Origin: Halosegnis longus
GTDB lineage: Archaea > Halobacteriota > Halobacteria > Halobacteriales > Haloarculaceae
Direction of reading: 5' to 3'
DNA: 64,000 bases
Assembly: GCF_009663395.1 (NCBI RefSeq)
Contig: NZ_QKNW01000001.1
Coordinates: 1,984,001 to 2,048,000 of the forward strand
The notes below the pieces were generated by a model. The model was not told the DNA's origin. It saw only the letters and a program-made list of their open reading frames with translations, and searched no databases. Shown here in pieces: positions 8,282 through 16,818 of this stretch. The number at the start of each line of letters is the position of its first letter. Position 1 is the stretch's first letter. Position numbers and translations under genes: made by a program.

Positions 8282-9529
8282 TTAGACGCCCAGCAGATAC
8301 CCCCGGAGCCACACCTGCCAGTAGAGGCGCGGAATCGCCTCCACGTCTGCCAGCCACCCCACGCGCGACTCCACGGCCGGGAACATCGCGCCGTCGTAGT
8401 CGTACCCTGCGAGAATCGCCTTTCCTTCCTGTGTGAGCAGGGGACAGGCCGCGAACCCGTCGTAGTGCGACTCGTACGCGCGCCCCGCCGCGTCGGCGGT
8501 GAGGTTGTCCGCGAGCGCGGCGGCCTGCTTGCGCGCGGCGGCGGCCGTCTTCGAGGTCGGTGCGTCGGTGCAGTCGCCGAGCGCGTACACCCGGTCGTGC
8601 GTGCGGTGGCGCATCGTCTCGCGGTCGACGGCGACGTACCCCTCCTCGCTCGCTGCGGTCAGGGGCGACTCGTCGGTCAGGACGGTCGGACACCGCTGTG
8701 GCGAGACGGGGAGATAGAGGTCGTACGCGAGCGTTCGGCCGTCCTCGCTCTCGATTCGCCGGTCGGCCACCTCGTCGACGACGAAGCCACCCTCGTACCG
8801 TACGCCCCGCGCAGCGAACACGTCGGCGAGTTCGGCGTCGTAGCGTGCCTTCTTCCCGGTCCCGAAGACGTGGTCGTCCGGACCGGCGAGGGTCACGTCA
8901 CACGGGACACCGTGGTCGGCGAGATAATCCTCGGCGAGCAGGGCGGCCTTCGCCGGCGCGCCGCCACAGGAGACGCTCCCCTCGGGTTCGGTGACGACGA
9001 CCCGGAGCGGACGCGTTGTCGTCGGTGTCGGGAGCGTCGGCTCGGTTCCCGTCGTCGCGACCCCGCCGTCGGCCGCGACCGGCGGCTCCGCGTCGGCTCC
9101 GTTCGCCCTCTCGACCAACGCGTCGAGCGTCTCGCCGAGTGCGCGTGCCCCCTCGGGCCGGTAGAACGGGTAGACGTGTGGCTCGCCCGCCCACGGGCCG
9201 GCGACGGTCTCGTGGCCGAGCGCGACGACGAGCCGGTCGTACTCGATGTACCCGCCCTCCGTCGCGACCGTCCGTTCGTCTGGGTCGATACCCGTCACGG
9301 TCGCCTCGCAAAACCGCACGTCGGCACGCAGGTACTCGCGCACGTCGCGGGTGTGGGCGTCGATGTCGGCGTGGCCGAACGGGTGGAGATAGAAGGCCGG
9401 CTGGTAGCGGTGGGTCGGCGTCCGGTCGAGGACGACCACCTCGGCCAGCCCGCCGAGTTCGCGGTCCAGTCGGTTCGCGACCATCGTCCCGCCGGCTCCG
9501 CCGCCGAGGACGATGACACGCTCAGTCAT
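8282..9529 (-). CDS. Sulfide:quinone oxidoreductase-like flavoprotein
   Basis: This 415-residue FAD enzyme of the two-dinucleotide-binding-domain family begins with the Rossmann motif VLGGGAGGTMVANRL. Two Cys-containing motifs match sulfide:quinone oxidoreductases rather than type II NADH dehydrogenases: SCGGAPAKAALLAEDYL in the centre, and YDGFAACPLLT near the C-terminus (human SQRDL has CAGAPQK and TSCPLVT). These two Cys hold the sulfide-derived sulfur next to FAD. YALGDCTDAP is the second FAD contact. The start is ATG at 9527-9529, so the glycine motif lies at the usual position. The gene is divergent from cyanase. It could be a paralogue acting on another reductant. Confidence 0.8.
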   Translation of the reverse strand: MTERVIVLGGGAGGTMVANRLDRELGGLAEVVVLDRTPTHRYQPAFYLHPFGHADIDAHTRDVREYLRADVRFCEATVTGIDPDERTVATEGGYIEYDRLVVALGHETVAGPWAGEPHVYPFYRPEGARALGETLDALVERANGADAEPPVAADGGVATTGTEPTLPTPTTTRPLRVVVTEPEGSVSCGGAPAKAALLAEDYLADHGVPCDVTLAGPDDHVFGTGKKARYDAELADVFAARGVRYEGGFVVDEVADRRIESEDGRTLAYDLYLPVSPQRCPTVLTDESPLTAASEEGYVAVDRETMRHRTHDRVYALGDCTDAPTSKTAAAARKQAAALADNLTADAAGRAYESHYDGFAACPLLTQEGKAILAGYDYDGAMFPAVESRVGWLADVEAIPRLYWQVWLRGYLLGV

Positions 9530-9614
9530 GTAAAGAGATACGTGTCTTTCGCCGGAAAAGGTGGTGGCGAACATCTCCACCGGCTTTCATGCCCGTACCG
9601 GCCGAACGACGCGT

Positions 9615-10064
9615 ATGCTCTCGCGAGCCGACGCCACGGCACGACTGACGGAGGCAAAACACGAACAGGGGCTCGATTTCGTCGACCTCGCGGACGCAAT
9701 CGACCGCGACGAGGTGTGGACGGCCTCGCTCGTCTTCGGCGACGTGAGCGCGAGCGAGACGGAGGCCCGCGAGCTGTGTGCGCGACTCGGTATCGAGGAC
9801 GAGGCGGTCGTCGATGCGCTCCAGCGGGAACCGTACAAGGGCGACGAGGAGGCGACGATTCCCTCGGACCCGATGTTGTACCGGCTCTACGAGATTCCAC
9901 AGGTGTACGGCGACGCCATCAAGGCCTGCGTCCACGAGGAGTTCGGCGACGGCATCATGTCGGCCATCGACTTCGAGTGTCACGTCGACAGAATCGACCA
10001 CGACGACGGCGACCGCGTCCGAATCACGTACGAAGGGAAGTTCCTCCCGTACAAGAAGTGGTGA
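9615..10064 (+). CDS. cynS: Cyanate hydratase (cyanase)
   Basis: The enzyme decomposes cyanate with bicarbonate to ammonia and CO2. The 149-residue product has an N-terminal helical domain and the highly conserved C-terminal catalytic domain: MLYRLYEIPQVYGDAIKACV, then EFGDGIMSAIDF. By alignment with the E. coli enzyme (156 residues) the catalytic triad is Arg90, Glu93 and Ser116, all present. It starts at ATG 9615; an upstream in-frame ATG at 9561 would add 18 atypical residues. It is divergent from the SQR-like flavoprotein across 85 bases. That pairing would suit a cell meeting both sulfide and cyanate, for example from thiocyanate breakdown (inference). Confidence 0.95.
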   Translation: MLSRADATARLTEAKHEQGLDFVDLADAIDRDEVWTASLVFGDVSASETEARELCARLGIEDEAVVDALQREPYKGDEEATIPSDPMLYRLYEIPQVYGDAIKACVHEEFGDGIMSAIDFECHVDRIDHDDGDRVRITYEGKFLPYKKW

Positions 10065-11117
10065 CTACCGGCCAGCGCCGAGGTCGCGATACAGCGCGAG
10101 CAGTGATTCGAGCACCGCCTCGCGGTCGAACTCGCGGAAGTCGTCGTCGATGGTCCGGTGGTCGAGTTCGCGCGACGCCTGAATCGCGTCGGCGATCTCC
10201 TCGGAGGTGGTGACTCGGAAGCCGCGGGGTCGCCGCTCTACGAGTTCGTGGGCGGCCGAGTCGCTCTGATACTCCACGACACCGGTACAGCCACAGGCGA
10301 GTGCCCACATGAGTTCGGTGGCGAATGATTCTCGGCGAGCTGTGTGGACGAAGGTGTGGGCGTTCCGGTAGTGGGCGATGCGCTCCTCGCGCGGGACGTC
10401 GCCGACGAACTCGACGCGGTCGCCGATTCGGAGGTCGGCGGCCGTCTGCTCGAACTCCTCGCGGGCCGGACCGTCGCCGATAATCGTCGCGGACCAGTCC
10501 TCGCGTCTGAGTTCGGCCAAGCCGAGAAACAGCGACTCCAGATTCGCGTCCGAATCGAGCCGGCGGCCCGCGACGATGTGCTCTTCGCCGGCCGGCTCGA
10601 CGGCCTCGATGGCATCGAACTCCAGGAACTCGGGCAGGATCGTAAGGAAATCGCCCCCGATGCCGTCCTCGCGCAGGCCGGATTCGACGTACTCGGAGGG
10701 GACGACCGTGTGACTCGGGGCGCGCCGGGCCGGGCCGAGAAGCCGGGAGTCGAACTGCTCGTCGCCGTACCAGTCACAGACGAGCGGGGCACGCGAGAGC
10801 GTCGCTCCGACCTTGGCCGCGAGCAGCACCTCGGGCGGTGCGGGCGTGGCGTGAATCACGTCCGGACGGAACCGCGCCAACTGGAACGGGAGGCGGGCGA
10901 CCGAGGAGAGCACGTCGGGGGCGATGTCGATGCGGCGGTGTCTGAGGTCGTCGTCGATTCGCCACGGGCCGGCGTCGGGCCCGTACCACCACTGCGTACA
11001 GAAGACGGTCACGTCGTGGCCACGCCGGGAGAGCGCCCGCGCCAGCGACTCCGTGCGCTCGACGCCGGCCCTGGCTGTCCGGTGTGTGGTCTCGAAGGCG
11101 ACGACGGCAATCCGCAT
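10065..11117 (-). CDS. Family 4 glycosyltransferase
   Basis: The 350-residue GT-B enzyme has an N-terminal acceptor half (RIAVVAFETTHRTARAGVER, then RPDVIHATPAPPE). The C-terminal donor half carries GRRLDSDANLESL, a GDGP turn and an E-x7-E-like stretch (RRESFATELMWALACGC) typical of family 4 retaining enzymes using nucleotide-activated sugars. It has no membrane segment. It converges on cynS, whose stop codon ends one base before this stop. A TATA-like AAAAA/TTTTTAT lies about 28 bases before its ATG, divergent from the XPB helicase promoter. Donor and acceptor are unknown. Confidence 0.85.
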   Translation of the reverse strand: MRIAVVAFETTHRTARAGVERTESLARALSRRGHDVTVFCTQWWYGPDAGPWRIDDDLRHRRIDIAPDVLSSVARLPFQLARFRPDVIHATPAPPEVLLAAKVGATLSRAPLVCDWYGDEQFDSRLLGPARRAPSHTVVPSEYVESGLREDGIGGDFLTILPEFLEFDAIEAVEPAGEEHIVAGRRLDSDANLESLFLGLAELRREDWSATIIGDGPAREEFEQTAADLRIGDRVEFVGDVPREERIAHYRNAHTFVHTARRESFATELMWALACGCTGVVEYQSDSAAHELVERRPRGFRVTTSEEIADAIQASRELDHRTIDDDFREFDREAVLESLLALYRDLGAGR

Positions 11118-11141
11118 TACCTCTGGTTCCCGCCGGCGGGG

Positions 11142-11149
11142 ATAAAAAA
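11142..11149 (-). promoter_or_regulatory. TATA box for the family 4 glycosyltransferase gene
   Basis: On the minus strand the A/T run reads TTTTTTAT, centred about 28 bases before the ATG at 11117. That is the spacing expected of a leaderless or nearly leaderless haloarchaeal transcript. Confidence 0.6.
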
Positions 11150-11169
11150 CCTCTCAGCCCGACGCGGCG

Positions 11170-11178
11170 GATTTTTAC
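11170..11178 (+). promoter_or_regulatory. TATA box for the XPB-Bax1 operon
   Basis: GATTTTTAC is centred about 28 bases before the ATG at 11202. With the opposing TATA box at 11142-11149 it makes a compact divergent promoter within an 84-base gap. Confidence 0.6.
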
Positions 11179-11201
11179 CTGCAAGCGTCGACCTTCCGAC
11201 G

Positions 11202-12539
11202 ATGGTGTCGCTCACGTACGACGAGGGGACGATACGCGTCGACGGCGAGGTGTCCGTCCCGCTGCCGGGCGTCGAGCGCGACCCCCGCTCGGAGTCGGGT
11301 CGTGCGCCCGCCTACCGGTACGCCCAGCTCCGGGACGCGCTCCGCCCGCTCGCGACGGACGTGCGCGACGACGTACTCGACCTCGCCGACGTGTCCGACC
11401 TCCACTCGTCGTACGACCTCCGCGACTACCAGCGGGACGCGCTGGAGGCGTGGGAAGACCACGACCGCCGCGGCGTGCTCGAACTCCCGACCGGGAGCGG
11501 GAAGACGGTCATCGCCATCGGCGCAATCGAGCGGCTCGCGACGCCGACGCTGGTCGTCGTGCCGACTATCGACCTGCTGAATCAGTGGCGCGGCGAACTC
11601 GAAGCCGAGTTCGACGTACCGGTCGGGCAACTGGGCGGCGGTGAACAGCGCGTCGAACCGCTCACCGTGGCGACCTACGACTCGGCGTATCTCCGCGCCG
11701 ACGAACTCGGCGACCAGTTCGGCCTGCTCGTCTTCGACGAGGTCCACCACCTCGGCGGGGAGGGCTACCGCGACATCGCGCGACTGATGGCCGCCCCCGC
11801 CCGCCTCGGCTTGACCGCCACCTTCGAGCGCCCCGACGGCGCACACGAGGCCATCGAGGAACTGGTCGGCCCGAAGGTGTACGACCTCGACGTGGACGAC
11901 CTCGCGGGCGACCACCTCGCTCCATACGACATCAAGCGCATCGAGGTGTCGCTCGACCCGGCGGAACGCGAACGCTACGACGAGGCACAGGGCACCTTCA
12001 CCGACTACCTCCGCGAGTCCGACATCCAGCTTCGGTCGGGGAGCGATTACCAGGAACTCGTCAAGCGGTCGGGCACCGACCCGAAGGCGCGGGAAGCCCT
12101 TCTAGCAAAACAGCGCGCGCGCGAAATCGTCGCCAACGCCGACCGCAAAGTCGAGACGCTTTCGGACATCTTCGAGCGCCACGCCGATGATAGAATCATC
12201 GTCTTCACCGCGTACACGGACCTCGTCTACCGGCTCTCCGAGCGGTTTCTCCTGCCGGCGATTACGAACGAAACTGGTACGCCAGAGCGCAGACAGATTC
12301 TCGACCGCTTTCGCGAAGGCGACTACTCTCGCGTCGTGACGGCGAACGTGCTCGATGAGGGCGTCGACGTACCTGACGCGAACGTCGCAGTGGTGCTCTC
12401 GGGGTCGGGGAGCCAACGGGAGTTCACCCAACGGTTGGGTCGCGTGCTCCGGCCGAAGGAGGACGGCGGCCGCGCCTTGCTGTATGAGGTTGTGAGCGAA
12501 GAGACGAGCGAGGAACGCGTGGCGGCACGGAGGCGCTAA
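11202..12539 (+). CDS. XPB/Rad25-type DNA helicase
   Basis: A 445-residue superfamily 2 helicase. Motifs in order are the Q-like SYDLRDYQRDALEAW, Walker A LPTGSGKT, Walker B DEVHH, motif III GLTATFERPDG, and the second RecA fold with VTANVLDEGVDVPDANV and QREFTQRLGRVLRP. The DEVHH box and short length match archaeal XPB, the homologue of the TFIIH subunit used in nucleotide excision repair and DNA opening. Its stop codon overlaps the next start by one base (TAATG). The next gene is its known partner nuclease Bax1, so the pair is probably translated as a unit. Confidence 0.92.
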   Translation: MVSLTYDEGTIRVDGEVSVPLPGVERDPRSESGRAPAYRYAQLRDALRPLATDVRDDVLDLADVSDLHSSYDLRDYQRDALEAWEDHDRRGVLELPTGSGKTVIAIGAIERLATPTLVVVPTIDLLNQWRGELEAEFDVPVGQLGGGEQRVEPLTVATYDSAYLRADELGDQFGLLVFDEVHHLGGEGYRDIARLMAAPARLGLTATFERPDGAHEAIEELVGPKVYDLDVDDLAGDHLAPYDIKRIEVSLDPAERERYDEAQGTFTDYLRESDIQLRSGSDYQELVKRSGTDPKAREALLAKQRAREIVANADRKVETLSDIFERHADDRIIVFTAYTDLVYRLSERFLLPAITNETGTPERRQILDRFREGDYSRVVTANVLDEGVDVPDANVAVVLSGSGSQREFTQRLGRVLRPKEDGGRALLYEVVSEETSEERVAARRR

Positions 12540-14044
12540 TGCTGACGAAGGACCTGCTTCGCGTCTCGCGGCGGGGTGGCGGCTACTACCCGCAGTTCGT
12601 CGGTGAGGACGCCGCGGCGCGTGACCTCGCGGCCTGCGTGCTCGGGGTGTATCAGGGCCACGTCGGGGAGACGCGCGGCGACCTCGATTCGGCGCTCGCC
12701 GACCTCGAAGCGGAGTTCGAGTTCAAACTCGTGCGCGGGTTCGCCAAGCTACTCGACCGGGAGGCCACTTTCGAGACGCGCGCGCCACTCGATCCCGAGC
12801 GCACCCGGCGTATCGTCTTCGAGTGCGCCGAGTCGGTGGGCGTCGCTACCGACGCCGACCGACGGGAGGCGCTCTCACGCGCGGCCGAACGGATGCGCGT
12901 CTCGACCGACGACATCGAGCAGTCGCTGTACGCCGACCGCGAGGTGGCACAGGTGCTCTGTGCGTTCGATTCGCGGTGGACGCCCGAGACGCTGTGTGAA
13001 CAGTACGACCTCTCGCTCGCCCAGACCGCGCTGTTCGACGCGACCGAGGTGCGCGTTCGGTCGTCGGACCCGGCGACGCTCGTCTCGACGGTGAAGCGGC
13101 TTCGCCTGCTGTACGAGATTCGCCGCACGGACGAGGGTCGAGAGGTCGTCGTCACCGGACCGGACGCGCTGTTCACGCGGTCGCGCCGCTACGGGACCCG
13201 GTTCGCGCGCCTGCTCCGAACGGTCGCGGGCGCGAGCGAGTGGACGCTGGAGGCGACTATCGACGACCGCAACGCCGAGCGCACGCTCCGGCTGGACGAG
13301 TCGGACGTGTCTGTCCCCGGCGTCGAGCCGGTGACCGAGATGACCTTCGACTCGGGCGTCGAGGCCGACTTCGCGGCCCGGTTCCAGTCGCTCGACTTGG
13401 ACTGGTCGCTGGTGCGTGAACCCGAGCCGCTCGCCGCCGGCGAACACGTCGTCATTCCGGATTTCGCCTTCGACTGGAACCACGGCGAGTTCCGCGTCTT
13501 CTTGGAGGTGATGGGCTTCTGGACGCCCGAGTACGTGGAGAAGAAGCTCTCCCGCTTTGGCGACCTCGAAGACGTGGCCTTCCTCGTCGCCGTCGACGAA
13601 TCGCTCGGCGTCGGCGAGGCGGTCGAGGCGCTGACCGACGGCGCGATACCCTACTCGGGGACGGTCCGGGTGAAGGACGCGGTCGACGCGCTGCGCGAGT
13701 ACGAGACCGACCTGCTCGCCGAGGCGCGCGACGCGCTCCCCGACGAACTGCGGCCCGACGACGACGTGATTTCGCTCGCCGACCTCGCCGACGCGCACGG
13801 CGTGAGCGAGCAGGCGCTCGACTCGGTGGCGTTCCCCGACCACGATGTCGTGGGACGCACCCTCGTCCGGCCGACCGTGCTCGAGACCGTCGCGGAGACC
13901 ATCGAGGCCGGGCAGTCGCTCGACGCCGCGGAGTCGACGCTGGCCGAGCACGGTCTCTCGGACACGAGCGCCGTCCTCTCGCGGCTCGGCTACCGCGTCG
14001 AGTGGGAGGGGCTGGGCGGCGGCGTCCTCAGAGCAAAATCCTAG
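12539..14044 (+). CDS. Bax1-type XPB-partner nuclease (DUF790)
   Basis: The 501-residue product matches the DUF790 family, of which archaeal Bax1 is the studied member: it binds XPB and cuts DNA near bubbles. The nuclease core lies near residues 300-340. VIPDFAFDWNHGEF precedes VFLEVMGFWTPEYVEKKL, fitting a PD-(D/E)xK-like metal site. The N-terminal part resembles the XPB-binding region of the family. The start codon overlaps the helicase stop by one base, a strong sign of coupled translation. The gene converges on a secreted-protein gene with overlapping stop codons. Confidence 0.88.
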   Translation: MLTKDLLRVSRRGGGYYPQFVGEDAAARDLAACVLGVYQGHVGETRGDLDSALADLEAEFEFKLVRGFAKLLDREATFETRAPLDPERTRRIVFECAESVGVATDADRREALSRAAERMRVSTDDIEQSLYADREVAQVLCAFDSRWTPETLCEQYDLSLAQTALFDATEVRVRSSDPATLVSTVKRLRLLYEIRRTDEGREVVVTGPDALFTRSRRYGTRFARLLRTVAGASEWTLEATIDDRNAERTLRLDESDVSVPGVEPVTEMTFDSGVEADFAARFQSLDLDWSLVREPEPLAAGEHVVIPDFAFDWNHGEFRVFLEVMGFWTPEYVEKKLSRFGDLEDVAFLVAVDESLGVGEAVEALTDGAIPYSGTVRVKDAVDALREYETDLLAEARDALPDELRPDDDVISLADLADAHGVSEQALDSVAFPDHDVVGRTLVRPTVLETVAETIEAGQSLDAAESTLAEHGLSDTSAVLSRLGYRVEWEGLGGGVLRAKS

Positions 14045-14535
14045 ATCTCCTCGACGCTCGGGTCGCCGCCGGTCTTGCGGATGCGGTACTCCGTGCCGTC
14101 TGGGTACAGGAGTTCGACGCCGAACAGCTCCGGCCCCGGATGCGGGACCTGCACCGCGGTCTGTGCGTCGACGGCCGGCGCGCGCCCCTCGGGACAGTCG
14201 AGGGTTCGCGGCGTGGTCGTGTACGTGAGTTCGTAGGTGGTCCGGTCGAGCTGTTCGAGCGTCGCGTCCGTGACGCGGGCGCGGTTCTCGCTCACGGGTA
14301 TCGCCCCATCGATGGAGACGTAACTGCCTTCGGTGTCGTTGTTGATCGTCACCATCGGCGCGTCCGTATCCGCGGGCAGACAGGTGGCGTTGCCACCCTC
14401 GAAGTAGGTGACTGCGGGTGTCGCTTCCGCCCGCTGGTCGAAGGTGCCGGTCGAGTCGAGATAGACGCCCGCGCCGATGCCGCCGACGAGCAACAGCACG
14501 GAGGCCGCCGTCACTGCGAGGAACTGCCGGTCCAT
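14041..14535 (-). CDS. Membrane-anchored extracellular protein, unknown function
   Basis: This 164-residue protein has a single N-terminal hydrophobic segment (LAVTAASVLLLVGGIGAGVYL), either an uncleaved anchor or a Sec signal. The outside part is small and strand-rich with two Cys (TCLPADTD and TLDCPEG), which could form a disulfide. There is no lipobox. The stop codon overlaps that of Bax1 on the other strand. I do not recognise the family; it looks like one of many haloarchaeal secreted proteins. Confidence 0.7.
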   Translation of the reverse strand: MDRQFLAVTAASVLLLVGGIGAGVYLDSTGTFDQRAEATPAVTYFEGGNATCLPADTDAPMVTINNDTEGSYVSIDGAIPVSENRARVTDATLEQLDRTTYELTYTTTPRTLDCPEGRAPAVDAQTAVQVPHPGPELFGVELLYPDGTEYRIRKTGGDPSVEEI

Positions 14536-14572
14536 ACGCCCACGTCGTGGGCCACCCGTATCAGTATGCGGA

Positions 14573-15079
14573 CTACAGGTCGCGCTGGCGACCCTTCGGT
14601 ATCTGCGAGCGCAGTTCGCCGTACAGATACAGTCCCGTGCCGATCGGCTCCGGCTCGACGCCGATGTCGTGGGTGACGACCAGATACCCCCAGTCCCCCT
14701 CCCAGCGGTCGATGTCCTGGTCGTGGCCCGCGAGGAAGGCCGTCGCCTCCGGGTCGTCGAGGTGGATGACGCAGTCGGTCGCCAGTCCGCCGAAGCGCTG
14801 GGCCGCGTTCGTCGTCGGCTTCCAGTGTTCGTGGTCGGTCCGGAGCACCGACATGCCGAGTCCCTGAATCCGGGCGGGGGAGGGCACCTCGCCGTGGAAC
14901 GCCCAAATCTTCCCGGAGCCGCGCTCCCAGAAGGAGTAGTCGTCCCACGTCGCGGTCGGGATGCCGTAGCGGTCTTGCCAGAAGTCGACGACTGCCTCGC
15001 GGGTCGGGCGACCCTCGACCTCGCGGTCGGACTCGGTCGCGGGGAGCCGGCCGAACTGGTGGCCGTCGTTGTCTCTCAT
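14573..15079 (-). CDS. PUA-like accessory protein of the adjacent RNA methyltransferase (DUF7122-like)
   Basis: A 168-residue soluble protein. The stretch GLGMSVLRTDHEHWKPTTNA resembles the start of the C-terminal PUA-like region of RsmF/NOL1-type RNA methyltransferases, which carry a similar G-L-x-lR...KPs pattern. Its ATG overlaps the stop codon of the upstream methyltransferase by four bases (ATGA), so the two are translated together. My reading is that the methyltransferase and its RNA-binding module are encoded as two chains. The DUF number is from memory. The start at 15079 is preferred because the longer frame upstream is antiframe to the methyltransferase. Confidence 0.75.
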   Translation of the reverse strand: MRDNDGHQFGRLPATESDREVEGRPTREAVVDFWQDRYGIPTATWDDYSFWERGSGKIWAFHGEVPSPARIQGLGMSVLRTDHEHWKPTTNAAQRFGGLATDCVIHLDDPEATAFLAGHDQDIDRWEGDWGYLVVTHDIGVEPEPIGTGLYLYGELRSQIPKGRQRDL

Positions 15080-15987
15080 GCGTGCACCTCCAGCTTCGCA
15101 CAGAAGAATCCGCCCGTGTCGTTCAGGTGCGGGTAGACGCGCTTGGCCTGCTGCACTGAGGGGTCGAACTCCTCTCCGTCCCACTCGGTCACGCCGGGGC
15201 GCGTCTCCAGCGGGAGGTCGTAGTCGACGAGGGACACGTCGTGCTCGCCGAGCACGTGGTCGAGGACGGCCTCGTTCTCCTCGGGCGCGAAGGTACACGT
15301 CGAGTAGACGACCGTGCCGCCGGGTTCGGTCACCTCGATGGACCGGGAGAGCACGCCCTTCTGGATGCCCGCGATGCCGTGGACGTGGTCCAAGGTCCAT
15401 TCGTCGAAGGTGTCGGGGTTCTTCCGAACGGTGCCCTCACACGAGCAGGGAACGTCCGCGAGCACGCGGTCGAACCGCTCGCCGCCGAAGGGCTTGAGCG
15501 AGAAGTTCCGGGCGTCGGATTTCGTGACGGCGACGTTCGTCAGCCCGCAGCGCTCGGTGTTCGACCGGAGCGCCGACAGCCGCCCGAGATTCGAGTCGTT
15601 GGCGACGAGCAGGCCGGTGTCGTTCATCAGCGCGGAGAGGTGTGTGGTCTTCGAGCCAGGTGCAGCACACGGGTCGAGCACGCGCTCGCCGGGCTGTGGG
15701 TCACAGACGAGCCCGGGAATCGCGGACACCTCCTCCTGTCCATAGAGCCAGCCGTGGACGTACGGCCACGTGTTGCCGGGCTTTTCGAGGTCCAGTCGCA
15801 GGAGGTCCTCGTACCAGTCGGCCTGTTCGTAGGCGATGTCGGCGTCGTCGAGCGCCGCCGTCGCCCGGTCGGTCGTCGTCTTGACGGTGTTCACCCGGAC
15901 GACCTGCGGGAGCGGCTCCGCGCAGGTGGCCCGGAACTGCTCGTAGTCGTCGATGAGCGGCTCGTAGCGGGCGAGCGGGTCGTCCAT
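15076..15987 (-). CDS. NOL1/NOP2/Sun-family RNA (cytosine-5) methyltransferase
   Basis: A 303-residue SAM-dependent enzyme. The SAM-binding signature LDPCAAPGSKTTHLSALM is followed by LADVPCSCEGTVRKNP, with the catalytic Cys of motif IV, and by GGTVVYSTCTFAPEENE, with the second conserved Cys of motif VI. This two-Cys arrangement is diagnostic of m5C RNA methyltransferases. The short N-terminal extension (PLPQVVRVNTVK) is the family pre-domain. The C-terminal RNA-binding part is short, and the following gene appears to supply it. Candidate targets are tRNA or 16S rRNA; sequence alone does not decide. Confidence 0.92.
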   Translation of the reverse strand: MDDPLARYEPLIDDYEQFRATCAEPLPQVVRVNTVKTTTDRATAALDDADIAYEQADWYEDLLRLDLEKPGNTWPYVHGWLYGQEEVSAIPGLVCDPQPGERVLDPCAAPGSKTTHLSALMNDTGLLVANDSNLGRLSALRSNTERCGLTNVAVTKSDARNFSLKPFGGERFDRVLADVPCSCEGTVRKNPDTFDEWTLDHVHGIAGIQKGVLSRSIEVTEPGGTVVYSTCTFAPEENEAVLDHVLGEHDVSLVDYDLPLETRPGVTEWDGEEFDPSVQQAKRVYPHLNDTGGFFCAKLEVHA

Positions 15988-16032
15988 GTCTCACGGAGCG
16001 ACCCCGGAGGCTTGGGGATTTCGAGTCCCGAC

Positions 16033-16794
16033 TCAGACCGGCCGGACCTGCTCGCCGTCCCACCGGAGCCGCCCCTCGACGGCCAGCTTCTCGACGTGGG
16101 CCTCGACGGTCGCCACCGCGAGCTCGCGAACCGCGGAGATATCCTTCGTGTACGCGCCGTCGGTCACGGCATCGAGGGTGTCGGCTCCGTCGGCGACCAC
16201 GTCGAGAATCCGGCGCTCGCGCTTGCGCCGGTGTGCGATGAGTCGCTCGCAGGCGTCTCTCGCGTCCTCGATAATCGGTCCGTGACCCGGGTAGATACGG
16301 TCGGGTGCGCGCGCCCAGACCCGGCGTAGGGAGGTGACGTACGCGCGCATGTCCCCCTCGGGTGCGGCGACGGCGACGGACCCTTCGCCGATGGCGAGGT
16401 CGCCGGCAATCAGCCCCTCGGGCGTCGCGAACGCGACGTGTTCGGGGGCGTGGCCGGGCGTGTCGACGACGCGCACGCCGGCGATAGTCGTTCCTTCACG
16501 GTAGGTTCGGTCGGGGTCGACGCCGGTCGCCGCCCGGAACTCGGCGACGCGGCCGGCGCGACAGGCGACGGTCGCGTCGTGCTCGCGGGCGTAGTGGGCG
16601 ATACCGCCCGCGTGGTCCGAGTGGTGGTGCGTCGCGAGGACGTAGTCGAGCCCGCGGTCGGCGACGAGACTGTCGAGTTCGGGGTGGCGCTCGGGCGGGT
16701 CGACGAGGACCGTCGACTCGCCGGCGAGCAGATAGGCGTTGACGGAGCCGGTCGGGACGTTCGGGAACGTCACCGGGACGCGGTGGACGTGCAC
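16033..16794 (-). CDS. Metallo-beta-lactamase fold hydrolase
   Basis: A 253-residue hydrolase with the zinc motif THHHSDHAGG near residue 57, a later VVDTPGHAPEHV stretch and IYPGHGPII, supplying the remaining His ligands. The C-terminal 70 residues form a helical, possibly winged-helix extension (RKRERRILDVVADGADTL ... RELAVATVEAHVEKL), as in the LACTB2/glyoxalase-II-like subgroup. It is probably a thioesterase or RNase-type hydrolase; the substrate is unknown. It is 24 bases downstream of a winged-helix regulator on the same strand. Confidence 0.88.
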   Translation of the reverse strand: MHVHRVPVTFPNVPTGSVNAYLLAGESTVLVDPPERHPELDSLVADRGLDYVLATHHHSDHAGGIAHYAREHDATVACRAGRVAEFRAATGVDPDRTYREGTTIAGVRVVDTPGHAPEHVAFATPEGLIAGDLAIGEGSVAVAAPEGDMRAYVTSLRRVWARAPDRIYPGHGPIIEDARDACERLIAHRRKRERRILDVVADGADTLDAVTDGAYTKDISAVRELAVATVEAHVEKLAVEGRLRWDGEQVRPV

Positions 16795-16818
16795 GGTTCC
16801 CGAACGCGGCGCGTCGAC

